From Hofstenia miamia (Eukaryota; Xenacoelomorpha; Acoela), in the NCBI GenBank assembly GCA_004352715.1, contig SCFE01000059.1, forward strand, positions 1,494,314 to 1,558,313: a stretch of DNA of 64,000 nucleotides, written 5' to 3'. This document shows positions 11,652 to 21,763 of this stretch, in pieces. The stretch's first letter is position 1. Each line of letters begins with the position of its first letter. The notes beneath the pieces are model-generated. The model worked only from the letters and a program-made list of their open reading frames with translations. It made no database searches and was not told the origin of the DNA. The position numbers and the translations under genes were made by a program.

Positions 11652-12879
11652 TTATATAGAAAATCAGTTAGTAATTGAACACATGATTTTAATCTTAGGA
11701 CCTTAAACTAATAATGCAAAAAATAAAATATTGTTGTTTTTGAAGGAAATATGCTAAATTTCAGTTAATTTATTGATAGTGCAGCAAATATAGATTATTA
11801 TTGTCACACAACTTTTGTTCTTTAAAATAGTTCATTACAAATTTTTTAATAGTGTAATTCTTTAATTCATGAATTTAATGTATTAAATTATAAATGGTGC
11901 TGCTTTCTTGTGAATTTTTATTCTTTTCATTTATTTTACATTTTGTGATTGGTTGCTAACTCAATTTTTTTTCTAATCAACAATGTACTTGATATTGACA
12001 TTTAATTTTCAATTTTCCAAGTCCCACTTATTAATATTACCATATAGAATTACTAGCTATTCAGTTTTTGAGAGAGACATTTTGTTCTTGCTTTTAATGT
12101 GATTTGTTTGCTTTGACAGTTCTTTATTATATACTTCTAATATTTTGTATGTTATATTTTTTTTCAAAAGGAACTTTTTATTGAATAAAATCATTTACAA
12201 ATTAAACATTTAAGATGTAAACATTGAACCAACTAAAATATAGATACATAATAGAAAATTGTTTACATATTGTAAGTATAAAGCAAAATAAATTATTGCT
12301 TTTATGATTCAGTGAGATTTGAACTCACATGGTCTGTAAAAATGCACAGCTGTGTTATTCTTACATCAAAAATCAGAATGTAGATTTTGTGCAATGCCAA
12401 TAAGATCTTTCTAAGTAAATACATTCACAAAAAATTGAAAACAAGCATAAAAATATATCACTTAATTGATATTTACATTTGCTTTCACTGCTTTTTCTAT
12501 ATAAAAAACATTTCTCTGTAAGAAGATAACCCTTTTTTGCTTTAATAAAATCCATTTCAAAAACTTATAATTATAATTTGGCAATTTGACAGTGAATAGT
12601 AATTGGTGGATGATGCCATTGGCTGAAAGATCCTGACACCCTCAAATGATACCTGTTTGATTTCTGATGCATCATTTGTCTCTCCAAAAATTTTTGCTAA
12701 AATGTCTACATTAAATGATTTCATTGGCAATCTGTTTCCTGAATATTGAAACCATGCAGTGGCTTTTTAAGTAGTTTTTCTCAATGTCATATTTTTTAAA
12801 GTTGTATAGTTTTATATTTTTTAAAAGCATATTCTTTAATGTCATTGCTTTTTAATGTCATATTTTTTTATGTTGTAAA
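11652..12879. other. AT-rich spacer, no gene seen
   Basis: No supported ORF. A GATTTGAACTC string near 12310 looks like a reversed tRNA B box, but no cloverleaf could be drawn. Confidence 0.5.
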
Positions 12880-13100
12880 CACTAAACCCAAGTCTCAACT
12901 GGATGTTTCCTAATCCTAAACCCTATCCCAAAACACTATTTTTGTTTATCATTTATAGACCTATACCATAACCTAAAGGCTTATTCTTTATTATTTTATA
13001 AACATAAACCTCAAACCCAACTATCAAATAAATTTTCCTAAACCTAAACCCTAAATCAAAGCCTTATTTCTGTAATATTTTATAGACCTAAACCCTAAAC
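12880..13100. repeat. Degenerate tandem repeat rich in CCTAAACCC
   Basis: About three imperfect units of roughly 65-75 bp, each pairing a CCTAAACCCTAAA-like block with TTATTTTATAGACCTA-like sequence. The short motif resembles a telomere repeat strand, but it occurs only once or twice per unit. Confidence 0.55.
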
Positions 13101-13389
13101 CAACTTAAATATATTTAATTAATTAAATTTATGACATTAATAATTTATGATATTAAAAAATTATGGCATTAATAAACAAACAAAACTACCCCAAACCATA
13201 ATGGAAATTTTGAATAGTGTGATGCAGGTATTTCACATTTTTTAAGCCATCTTCAATTTGACTTTTTTCAATATGATCATGCTCAGCAATACATTTTCCA
13301 TCTCATGAACATTGCCTTCTTATATACCAGCTTCACAATGGCCTCTTTGTGCAATTTGCTGAAGAGCTGTTATAATGTTAGGATGTTCA

Positions 13390-13770
13390 TAACTCCAGAC
13401 AGACAATGTCTATTTTGCTGAACAAGTTTTTGCATGGGTTTCACTAAGCACAATCAGAACTGATGCATCTTTATGCTTTTTGATGTCTTCATAATCCACA
13501 GAAGAAATCTTGTGCAACTCTGATCTCTGATGCTTGCTGAAGGCACCTGTGGATCTGCTAGCATGCTTACAGTCTCTAAAGCTATTCTCAACAGTTGCTG
13601 TTTTATGTATCATTCTCCACCTACCCTGAAATTGTCAGCAACAGAAGCAGGATGTTTCATTTTCAGGTATGCTATATTTCAGCTACTGTGGGAATTTGTG
13701 CAAATGTGGCTGAGAAGGGCCATCAGCAGGCTTAGTGTAGAATCTTGCCAACACTGATTTCACTATAAAT
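13390..13770 (-). pseudogene. hAT-type transposase fragment (TTF/ZMYM-like zinc-finger region)
   Basis: On the minus strand a broken frame reads QPHLHKFP, then a Cys-containing stretch (ETSCFCC), then FRDCKHASRSTGAFSKHQRSELHK. This matches the arrangement of the TTF-type zinc finger that opens many DUF4371/ZMYM-like hAT transposases: a DAAFCxxC-like pair, then an H-S-H element. At least two stops interrupt it. No TIRs were located. Confidence 0.5.
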
Positions 13771-14139
13771 TAAGAGTTGCTTAACCATTTCTCTGTGTAT
13801 CTATGATGTATGCAGTGTGAAAGATTCCAAACTGTCTCAACCTATTTTGTTCCTTCACCTATTACTGAATTAATATTTGCATTAGAATTCCTTAATGCTC
13901 AGACTAACAACAGTTTATTTAGATTGAGAGTGGTAGATGAAATACAGGGTCAATACCCAACACAGATCTATGTGCATTAGAAGATCTCTTCTTTGGCAAT
14001 GGCTCAAGCTTCTACTTGAACTTCATGATGAAAACCAGTTGTTGACTCAGTGCATGGATGGTTACCTCAGTGATAGTGTGTTATTGATCACTTAATAATT
14101 TAATGCATTGATTGTCCTTAGTAGTAGAAGACGAGTCCA

Positions 14140-14240
14140 TTTCATCTCACTTTTTTCTGATTGGTTGAGAGGTGGCTCATAGCCCGTCTCACTTTTTCGT
14201 GATTGGTCAAGAGGGGTGGCCTTTGACCTGAGCGTCGTGG
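14140..14240. repeat. Two imperfect tandem units of about 45 bp
   Basis: TCTCACTTTTTTCTGATTGG...GAGGTGGC and TCTCACTTTTTCGTGATTGG...GAGGGGTGGC follow each other. CCAAT-box-like CAATCA/ATTGG strings occur in both units; a role is not claimed. Confidence 0.5.
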
Positions 14241-14371
14241 ATATTGCCGGGGGGTGTTTTACTGACGTCATGGATGTAATTTTACTAGTTTTTGTGTTAT
14301 GTATGTGGCCAAATTTAGTTTGCATTTTTTTACTTTTTTAGTTTTACTTTCCCACATTTATATACTTTTAC

Positions 14372-15371
14372 NNNNNNNNNNNNNNNNNNNNNNNNNNNNN
14401 NNNNNNNNNNNNNNNNNNNNNNNNNNNNNNNNNNNNNNNNNNNNNNNNNNNNNNNNNNNNNNNNNNNNNNNNNNNNNNNNNNNNNNNNNNNNNNNNNNNN
14501 NNNNNNNNNNNNNNNNNNNNNNNNNNNNNNNNNNNNNNNNNNNNNNNNNNNNNNNNNNNNNNNNNNNNNNNNNNNNNNNNNNNNNNNNNNNNNNNNNNNN
14601 NNNNNNNNNNNNNNNNNNNNNNNNNNNNNNNNNNNNNNNNNNNNNNNNNNNNNNNNNNNNNNNNNNNNNNNNNNNNNNNNNNNNNNNNNNNNNNNNNNNN
14701 NNNNNNNNNNNNNNNNNNNNNNNNNNNNNNNNNNNNNNNNNNNNNNNNNNNNNNNNNNNNNNNNNNNNNNNNNNNNNNNNNNNNNNNNNNNNNNNNNNNN
14801 NNNNNNNNNNNNNNNNNNNNNNNNNNNNNNNNNNNNNNNNNNNNNNNNNNNNNNNNNNNNNNNNNNNNNNNNNNNNNNNNNNNNNNNNNNNNNNNNNNNN
14901 NNNNNNNNNNNNNNNNNNNNNNNNNNNNNNNNNNNNNNNNNNNNNNNNNNNNNNNNNNNNNNNNNNNNNNNNNNNNNNNNNNNNNNNNNNNNNNNNNNNN
15001 NNNNNNNNNNNNNNNNNNNNNNNNNNNNNNNNNNNNNNNNNNNNNNNNNNNNNNNNNNNNNNNNNNNNNNNNNNNNNNNNNNNNNNNNNNNNNNNNNNNN
15101 NNNNNNNNNNNNNNNNNNNNNNNNNNNNNNNNNNNNNNNNNNNNNNNNNNNNNNNNNNNNNNNNNNNNNNNNNNNNNNNNNNNNNNNNNNNNNNNNNNNN
15201 NNNNNNNNNNNNNNNNNNNNNNNNNNNNNNNNNNNNNNNNNNNNNNNNNNNNNNNNNNNNNNNNNNNNNNNNNNNNNNNNNNNNNNNNNNNNNNNNNNNN
15301 NNNNNNNNNNNNNNNNNNNNNNNNNNNNNNNNNNNNNNNNNNNNNNNNNNNNNNNNNNNNNNNNNNNNNNN
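14372..15371. other. Assembly gap, exactly 1000 N
   Basis: A run of 1000 N. The round length suggests a placeholder of unknown true size. Confidence 1.
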
Positions 15372-15821
15372 TTGCATCAGGCTACCCAATGAGTTTGTTT
15401 CACTATTTCTGTTTGGTTTTCCTAAAATAGTGTAATTTTCAAATTTGGAGGGGTTGGTCCGTTCAAGGCCCGCAAAATGTAAACTATTTTTATTAGAACT
15501 AAAGAAATTTTTAACGACGAGTTTGTTTTAAATTTAAAAATATTTAACGAAAGTGAGATATAGTGAAGAGTGATCATAAAAACGATACAGGCACATTTGA
15601 TTTGATCATCGGGTGAACAGACGCAAGCTATGAATCTGCTTAAAGGGTATTAATAAGTCGTAAGAATGTTTAAATTATGTCTAAAAGTATCTCGTCGTGT
15701 ATTTTACGGCCAATCGCATTAAAAACATCTATTTCAGTAGGTAAGCAATCTATCCGTTTTCCGGTTTGATACCAAATAATTATCATATTTTGAGTTAAGA
15801 GAAGACGATACATTGAACAGA

Positions 15822-15823
<2 letters not shown>
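15372..15823. other. Spacer, no gene seen
   Basis: Moderately AT-rich. Searched for a presenilin first exon or 5' end without success. Confidence 0.5.
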
Positions 15824-15856
<33 letters not shown>

Positions 15857-16106
15857 AAGANNNNNNNNNNNNNNNNNNNNNNNNNNNNNNNNNNNNNNNN
15901 NNNNNNNNNNNNNNNNNNNNNNNNNNNNNNNNNNNNNNNNNNNNNNNNNNNNNNNNNNNNNNNNNNNNNNNNNNNNNNNNNNNNNNNNNNNNNNNNNNNN
16001 NNNNNNNNNNNNNNNNNNNNNNNNNNNNNNNNNNNNNNNNNNNNNNNNNNNNNNNNNNNNNNNNNNNNNNNNNNNNNNNNNTGTGTGTGTGTGTGTGTGT
16101 GTGTGT
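15824..16106. repeat. (GT)n microsatellite flanking a 221-N gap
   Basis: GT runs at 15824-15855 and 16082-16106 flank Ns at 15861-16081. The gap probably exists because the repeat could not be assembled. Confidence 0.95.
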
Positions 16107-16339
16107 CAAGATGCAAGACTTAATGTTTTGTCAAATCAAATTTATAGTAGTTATTAGTCATTTTAGGCATTACTGTTATAACATGTTGGAATGATAGGGT
16201 AAGTGATCGTAGGTTTATTGTCGTGAATAACATTGTAGTTCGTTGAGTAAAAATAAAGAAATTTAATCTCATGTTTTGGCTCAATTACTGGCACTGCGTG
16301 ATAATTGGCTAACAATTGGTAATAAGTAAAACTCTTAGT

Positions 16340-17010
16340 GTGTCTCAATCAGCGGTCCGCGGTTGCTTATCCAGAAGCAGAAAAAAATCGAAGTTGTCGT
16401 CCACGAGCAACAAAAGAGACTAGATGACGCGGCGTTGTGTTGTTGCTAAACATTCTGCATCATCATTGTTACTCAGCTACCAACTCCTGTTAGTACTCGA
16501 ACTGTTAGACGTTGATCGCAAGTTGATTTCATGCTTAAATTATATAAACCTACTACTGCACCGTGATTTTCAAAAAATCATCTTGCTGATCGAATGGAAT
16601 TTTCCAAAAATGACATTCTATGAGTTTAGCGATGAAACTATTATCAAGCAGTTTTATTCATTTTTTCCAAAGTTTGCAGGCCTTCCGGAAAACGTTACGA
16701 GAATCGATACACCATTCGTCGTGTCAAACATTCGACTTCTGTGATGATTTGGGGGACATTTTCAGCAGCTAGTAGAGAAACTTTGTGGTTTTTGCCTAAT
16801 AGCTGCACTGTGACAGCTTCCAATTACCCCTATGTTTTCCAAAATAAACTGCAAACAATTCGAAAGTGTAATGTTTTTGCAGCATAATGGAGCTCGTTGA
16901 AATGCTACTAGATCTGGCTTGAACAATACGACTGTTGTACATTTGTGGAGTCTACGCAAAATCGCATTGAGGCAGTTCTAAAGACAAAAGGTGGTCCAAC
17001 TAAATAATGA
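16340..17010 (+). pseudogene. Decayed Tc1-like transposase
   Basis: Broken frames on the + strand show the Tc1 pattern in order: a GRPR-like basic stretch (CRPRATKETR near 16400), a linker resembling HLADRMEFSK, then RPSGKRYENRYT, KHSTSVMIWGTFSAASRE, and a diverged region at the second catalytic position (FLQHNGARRNATRSG in place of FQQDNAPxHTA). Many stops and shifts. TIRs were not delimited. Confidence 0.7.
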
Positions 17011-17215
17011 TAGAATAACAATATTGCCCTTAAAATTTTTTATTTTTTATTAAAATATACCTAGTATAATCATACATTATGTCAAACTAGGTTTTAGCAA
17101 ATATATACGATTATGCTATACTATTGGCCAGCATGAGAGTTTCCACCTTGTAGAAAGACGTTTGTGACTTTCACGTTGAGTAGCATTATTTTAGGTGGGT
17201 ACTACAGTTTTCCCG

Positions 17216-18130
17216 TTTTAATATCCGAAATGTGCATTCAAATATCCGAAGTGTGCATACAATTATTCGACCTGGATTTTTATTGTGGTTAATTGAATTA
17301 CACATTTTAGTTTAATTTTTCTAAAACATTTCAAGTAGGCTGGTATCTCAAGTGTACACACCTGTGTGCATGTACACACCCATTATTGTAGATTTGTTTT
17401 TAACATGGAATAATTGATTTATTAAAACACGATCGCAAATGGCGCGTAAGGCGTTGGTAACATTGAAATATAAGATCAGATTCAAGGGCGGTTTGGCACC
17501 TATTCATTCAAATTTAGAAACGTAAAAAACTTAGTAGCTGGTATTATTAACTCACTTTATCTAAGCACAACCTAGTAGATATTTAATTTTACTAAATTGA
17601 TGAAGTAATATTGACCAGAGAAAAAATCAGGTTTTGTCCATGAATCAGTTTTTGCCTCTTCGCTCTTGTTTGTTGACATATTTACAAAACGAGCTGTAGT
17701 TCATGTTTTACTATAATGAATTTTTTGAATAAATGTGGGTGCCCCTGAAAGTAGGAGCTTGTAAGCATATGTTTTTTGGCGCTTGAGCCCGCCAGTGTCC
17801 ACAAGGTAAAAATCGGCCGCTTGCCCCCATCTGCAAAACATTTTATCTAGCCGCGTTCGTCTGTATAAATTTATACACATCTGCATAAATGTTGATCTCA
17901 GCAGTAACATTTAATGAACACAGGACTGTACAAGCAAGAGTGACTTAATTTAAATCAAACTTGAAAAAATGAACTTTTTATTCATTGGAAACAAAAAAAT
18001 TGAAAATAGGTATTTTACCAAAAATTTTTGAAATACAATTCAAAATTGAAAGTCAAATAATTGAATGCACACTTCGAGTAACTGAATGCACAAGTCGGAT
18101 TATTGTATGCACAGTTCTGATAATTGAGTA
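17216..18130. mobile_element. Element bounded by inverted arrays of a 21-bp iterated motif
   Basis: The left end (17216-17273) carries about three tandem 21-bp units of the form CAAATATCCGAAGTGTGCATA. The right end (18053-18130) carries about four units of the same motif in inverse orientation. The interior is AT-rich, with only a 69-codon minus-strand ORF (17910-17701) of no known homology. The right array stops 2-3 bp before the target duplication of the next element. A fold-back-like transposon is the best reading; no target duplication of its own was identified. Confidence 0.5.
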
Positions 18131-18140
18131 CACTCTATAG

Positions 18141-19213
18141 CAGGCTTTCTGTTTATTGTATTGACAATACAATAATTGTCAATAATATTGTTGCAATAAT
18201 TGTATTGTTCAGCAAAAAAGTATTGCAATTATTTATTGTTGAAGAAAAATTATTGACAATTATTGATCATTACATGCACTATGTACGTGTCGTACGCCTA
18301 TTCCCAATAAACATAGACCTGTCGTAACGACGTCGCTGAACGACATAATAACGGCACTAAAACTACATTAAAAAACAACGTCTTTTCACAATTAAACGAC
18401 AAACTATCAATAAAAATGCATTGGTTAAAAAATTTATTTTCAAATTGTCATAATACTAAAATTATTCCTATTTTTAAATATTGTTTGCTAGACGGAATTA
18501 TACACTGCCACTAATCCGCACTATAAACGCCACTCAAACAATTCGACGCCTATTAAACGTCAGTACACCACAAAAACGACGTCGTTACAACAGTTCTATG
18601 TTTACTGGGTTCCCACCCAGTTTTTAGCTTTACTCAAAAGGAAAAACAGCTTGCCTCATCAAATCAAAACAATTTACAAATCAAAGCCTTAATCACTAAT
18701 CCTTCAAAACCATGGGCAATTAATGAACTGAGTAAACAAATCAGCAGGATTGCTGAAAGAGTTGCTGAATGCAGATGGCGTTCATTTTTGCTAGACACGA
18801 TGGCCAGCCTGCATACCAGGATGGTTGGCGGATCAAAACATCCATCAATATGGCTATGGCTATAGTATCCAGTACCGCAATTTGCGATGCAAAATGAGCT
18901 ATAGCTATACAGTGGACTTACCTAATTAGTATCTGGCTAATTAGTACTACTCGCTAAATAGTAGAAATTCTGTGGTCCCGACTATTTTACACTAGAAAAC
19001 CACCGGCTGTCAATGTTACTGTTACTACAATAATTTAGATATTAGTTATGCAAAGGGTTGAAATATTGTACAATAATTGAAATATTGTGCAATAATTGCA
19101 ATTATATATTGTCAAAAATTTCAATATTGCAATAATTTATTGTTTAAATTTATAATTTATTGTTTAAATTTTTTGGCAACAATATTATTGCAATACAATA
19201 AACGGAAAGCCTA
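18141..19213. mobile_element. Non-autonomous hAT-like element with 8-bp target duplication
   Basis: The ends are inverted (CAGGCTTTCTGTTTATTG on the left, TAGGCTTTCCGTTTATTG reading inward from the right) and flanked by the perfect 8-bp duplication CTCTATAG at 18133-18140 and 19214-19221. TIR start and 8-bp duplication point to hAT. The subterminal parts are full of CAATATTG-type palindromes. An open + strand stretch near 18640-18860 (INELSKQISRIAERVAECRW) is not recognised. A MITE is nested at 18303-18609. Confidence 0.75.
18303..18609. mobile_element. Nested 307-bp MITE
   Basis: Inverted ends CCCAATAAACATAGACCTGT and CCCAGTAAACATAGAACTGT continue into GTAACGACGTCG on both sides, giving a TIR of about 33 bp. 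It is flanked by TT on each side. It lies inside the 18141-19213 element. The superfamily is not certain. Confidence 0.7.
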
Positions 19214-19331
19214 CTCTATAGAAACCAGGTGGAATTCACTGTAAGATATGCTTTCTTATTTTGAGAATGGAGATTGTGCTTCTTGTCTCTCAACTACAAA
19301 TTGTACTGGTACTGAATGACATGCTGCTTAA

Positions 19332-19709
19332 GTAGCGTACAAACTTACAATTTTGCGCGCAACCTTTCTTAATTTAATGAGGCGCACAACAAAATTTGGA
19401 AGTGTGTACGCGATTCCAACTTTGTTGTGAACTTTAAATTCATATATTACGATTTTGACGTTTCTCACAGAGAAAGAAGTTACCCGCGCATTATTATTTA
19501 CATAAATGATTAAAATTTCGCAAGATCCTTTTAAATCGAAGTCTTCTTTCTTCAGACTGTATAGGTTGTAGTGCATTTTACTGGTAGATTTATTTTTTTT
19601 AAAAATGACAAATATAATTCAACCAAAAAGTTGTTTCTACGCCAATATTTTTGTTGGGAAATTTATAATTACCCAAAAAGTTGCGCGCAAAGTAAGTGTG
19701 TACTCTACT
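19332..19709. mobile_element. TTAA-flanked MITE
   Basis: Ends GTAGCGTACAAACTTAC and AGTAGAGTACACACTTAC (read inward) continue into TTGCGCGCAAC on both sides. TTAA lies at 19328-19331 and 19710-19713, which suggests the piggyBac superfamily. No coding sequence. Confidence 0.6.
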
Positions 19710-21618
19710 TTAAACCAGGGGCAATTGATTTACTTGAGGCTTTGACCCATATTTCAGAAGATCTCGGCATGTTTGAAAGGGAGTCCACCACAGCTGGAAA
19801 TGCTGAAAACGTGTGGAAAAATATTCTGCAAAATGCCATAGATCATTCAACGAAAATCTTGTGAAATGGATGGATGATGCCATGTCGCCTTCTTTTTTTA
19901 GCTGCTGCCTGGCTTTTGGACCATCGATATCACGGAACGGCGTTAACTCCTAAGGAAATACACAGCTTTTTGTTTTTAGTACCACTGTCCACTTACATAG
20001 TTCAAACACAATAAAGTCACAACGGGCACATAAATTGAAAACAAATATACCATTCGATCCCTGTAACTTTCCTCTTTCGGATAATCGATTTTCTACTGTA
20101 ATGTGAAAAAGATTATTGTCTAAATGTTAATTCTTCGGCTTAAATGAACCATAATCATGTTGTTTCCAAACTATTATGTAAAAGTTAATTACCCAATGTA
20201 TTATATTACATCTTTAGCAGTAATATCTGAACTTTGAATAATTAAAAAGCTTTCCATTTTAATTACATATTTTTTACAATGTGATTTATTTAGTCACAAT
20301 CTGTTAATGATGCTGTAATTGTCAGGAAGAAACGGCTACGAAAAAAATATGGCCCGCGTCACTTTGTGCAAATTTTTTGGCCAGTTACTATATGTTTATC
20401 TCTTGTTGTAATTCCTTCAAAGCTACTCGTAGTAGATGGAATCGAATTTTCGCAAACGTGAGCATTTTTATATTGTGAAAATTGAAAATAGTGATTTGTA
20501 AAATACAATATAGAAGGAATTCTAATTCTAATATTAATTATTCCTTGTATGCTCACAACTTGTTAGATCGTGGAGTTTTTCAATTAGATAAACCAGTTCC
20601 TCAGGCTGTGAAAATTTCCTAGATTGGTGTTACTACCTGCTAATAATGAAAGGTGTTTCTCTTTAGCAGCGTTCTTATCTGTCAAGTTTACAAATCACAT
20701 ATAAATGATTTCTATCCAAGGCTGACTAATTTTGATTCGAACATAATAATAGTTGCATTTATTAAATTTTTAAGTGAACAAAAATGTTTGATGTAATTTA
20801 CGTCGCCAGTAACGTGAAAAATTTTTCGCATGGTAATTGGATATATTAATGAAAATTGCGAAATTGGTCTTAACCTACATCTTTATGATACTTTACTAAA
20901 GGTCTGCTTATTAACGATTATTGGCGGCAATTTGACTTAAAGGGTTTTAAATACTTGTTGGTAATACCTTTTATAAAAAGTTCTTCTTCACCCCTTTCAT
21001 GATTATGCAATTCCTACATTACATACTTCAAAAGTTTTCTCTCCATAAATTTTGTTATGAATATTTCACTTTTATGTAAAACTAATCTATTAACCTTACG
21101 AAATATTTCCCTCGAATAAGTCAATGATGCAAGCTGGTTATAGAATTTTTGCAAATATAAATGTATTAATGCACTATAATTTAACTCCGCATAGAGTAGC
21201 TTTTACTTTGAAACTTTTGTTCGCATTGTTCGAATAATTTTTCCAAGTTTACTAAGAAATTTGAAAATATTGGGATATTGATATATTCCTGGTGTATGCG
21301 CTCACATGTTGCGACGAAAATTTGAACTAAAGACAATCGTTATGCCTATTTTGTCAAATATATAGGGTATTTCCTTCACTAAAGCAGTCTGAAGCCCATT
21401 GAAGCAATAATTAATCCCAACTCCATATCGAGCAAAAATGATAAGTTGATAAGCACTAAACCGAGTAATTGTCGATTTGAATTTAGTTGCATTTTGGAAA
21501 ATTCATCTGAACAAGAGTTTATAATCAATGTATCCTTTTATATGATGCAATATCTTCTTTATTATTAACAAGATCCTTTACTAATTTTATTATTAATAAC
21601 ATTTATGTGCATTTTTAG
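19710..21618. other. Spacer upstream of the first recognised presenilin exon
   Basis: Holds an unrecognised 50-codon + strand open stretch near 19720-19864 and a pogo/Tigger-like terminal string (reverse complement TACAGTAGAAAATCGATTAT at about 20083-20102), but no partner end that gives a consistent element. No presenilin TM1 exon could be recognised. Confidence 0.4.
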
Positions 21619-21763
21619 GAATCAACCATTCGCAAATGGAAATGTCATGGTCGAAAATTCTTCAATTTTTTCCAACGCAATTGTTCTAGCCTCTCTTCTA
21701 GTTCTAAGTGTTACAGTGTCCACTTTCGTTCTAGTATTACTGTACAAGTTTAAATGTTACAAG
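21619..21763 (+). CDS. Psn: Presenilin exon (TM1-TM2 loop and TM2; equivalent to human exon 5)
   Basis: Acceptor CATTTTTAG before 21619 and donor AAG|GTTTTA after 21763; 145 bp, entering with the last base of a codon and leaving at a codon end, as human exon 5 (142 bp) does. It encodes NQPFANGN..., aligning with the YTPF-type loop, then a hydrophobic segment and LLYKFKCYK, the signature end of TM2 (human LYKYRCYK). Confidence 0.9.

Noticed and set aside
12300-12375. tRNA gene on the minus strand (GATTTGAACTC like a reversed B box)
   Set aside because: No acceptor stem, anticodon stem or A box could be paired; at best a tRNA-derived repeat relic.
14299-15435. Long ORFs of 340-380 codons across 14299-15435 and 33053-34206
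   Set aside because: They consist almost entirely of N gap.
15813-16194. Cys-Val and Thr-His repeat proteins
   Set aside because: Translations of the (GT)n microsatellite and the adjoining gap.
18905-20102. A pogo/Tigger element bounded by TACAGTGGACTTACC and TACAGTAGAAAATCGATTAT
   Set aside because: The left string lies inside the 18141-19213 hAT-like element and the right one outside it, a staggered overlap that simple insertion cannot produce; the two strings also match poorly.
20690-20830. VAFIKFLSEQ and FDVIYVASNVKNF frames as a possible presenilin TM1 exon
   Set aside because: Hydrophobic runs are too short for a membrane span, the upstream frame is hydrophilic or closed by stops, and the phase at GTAATT does not fit the next exon.
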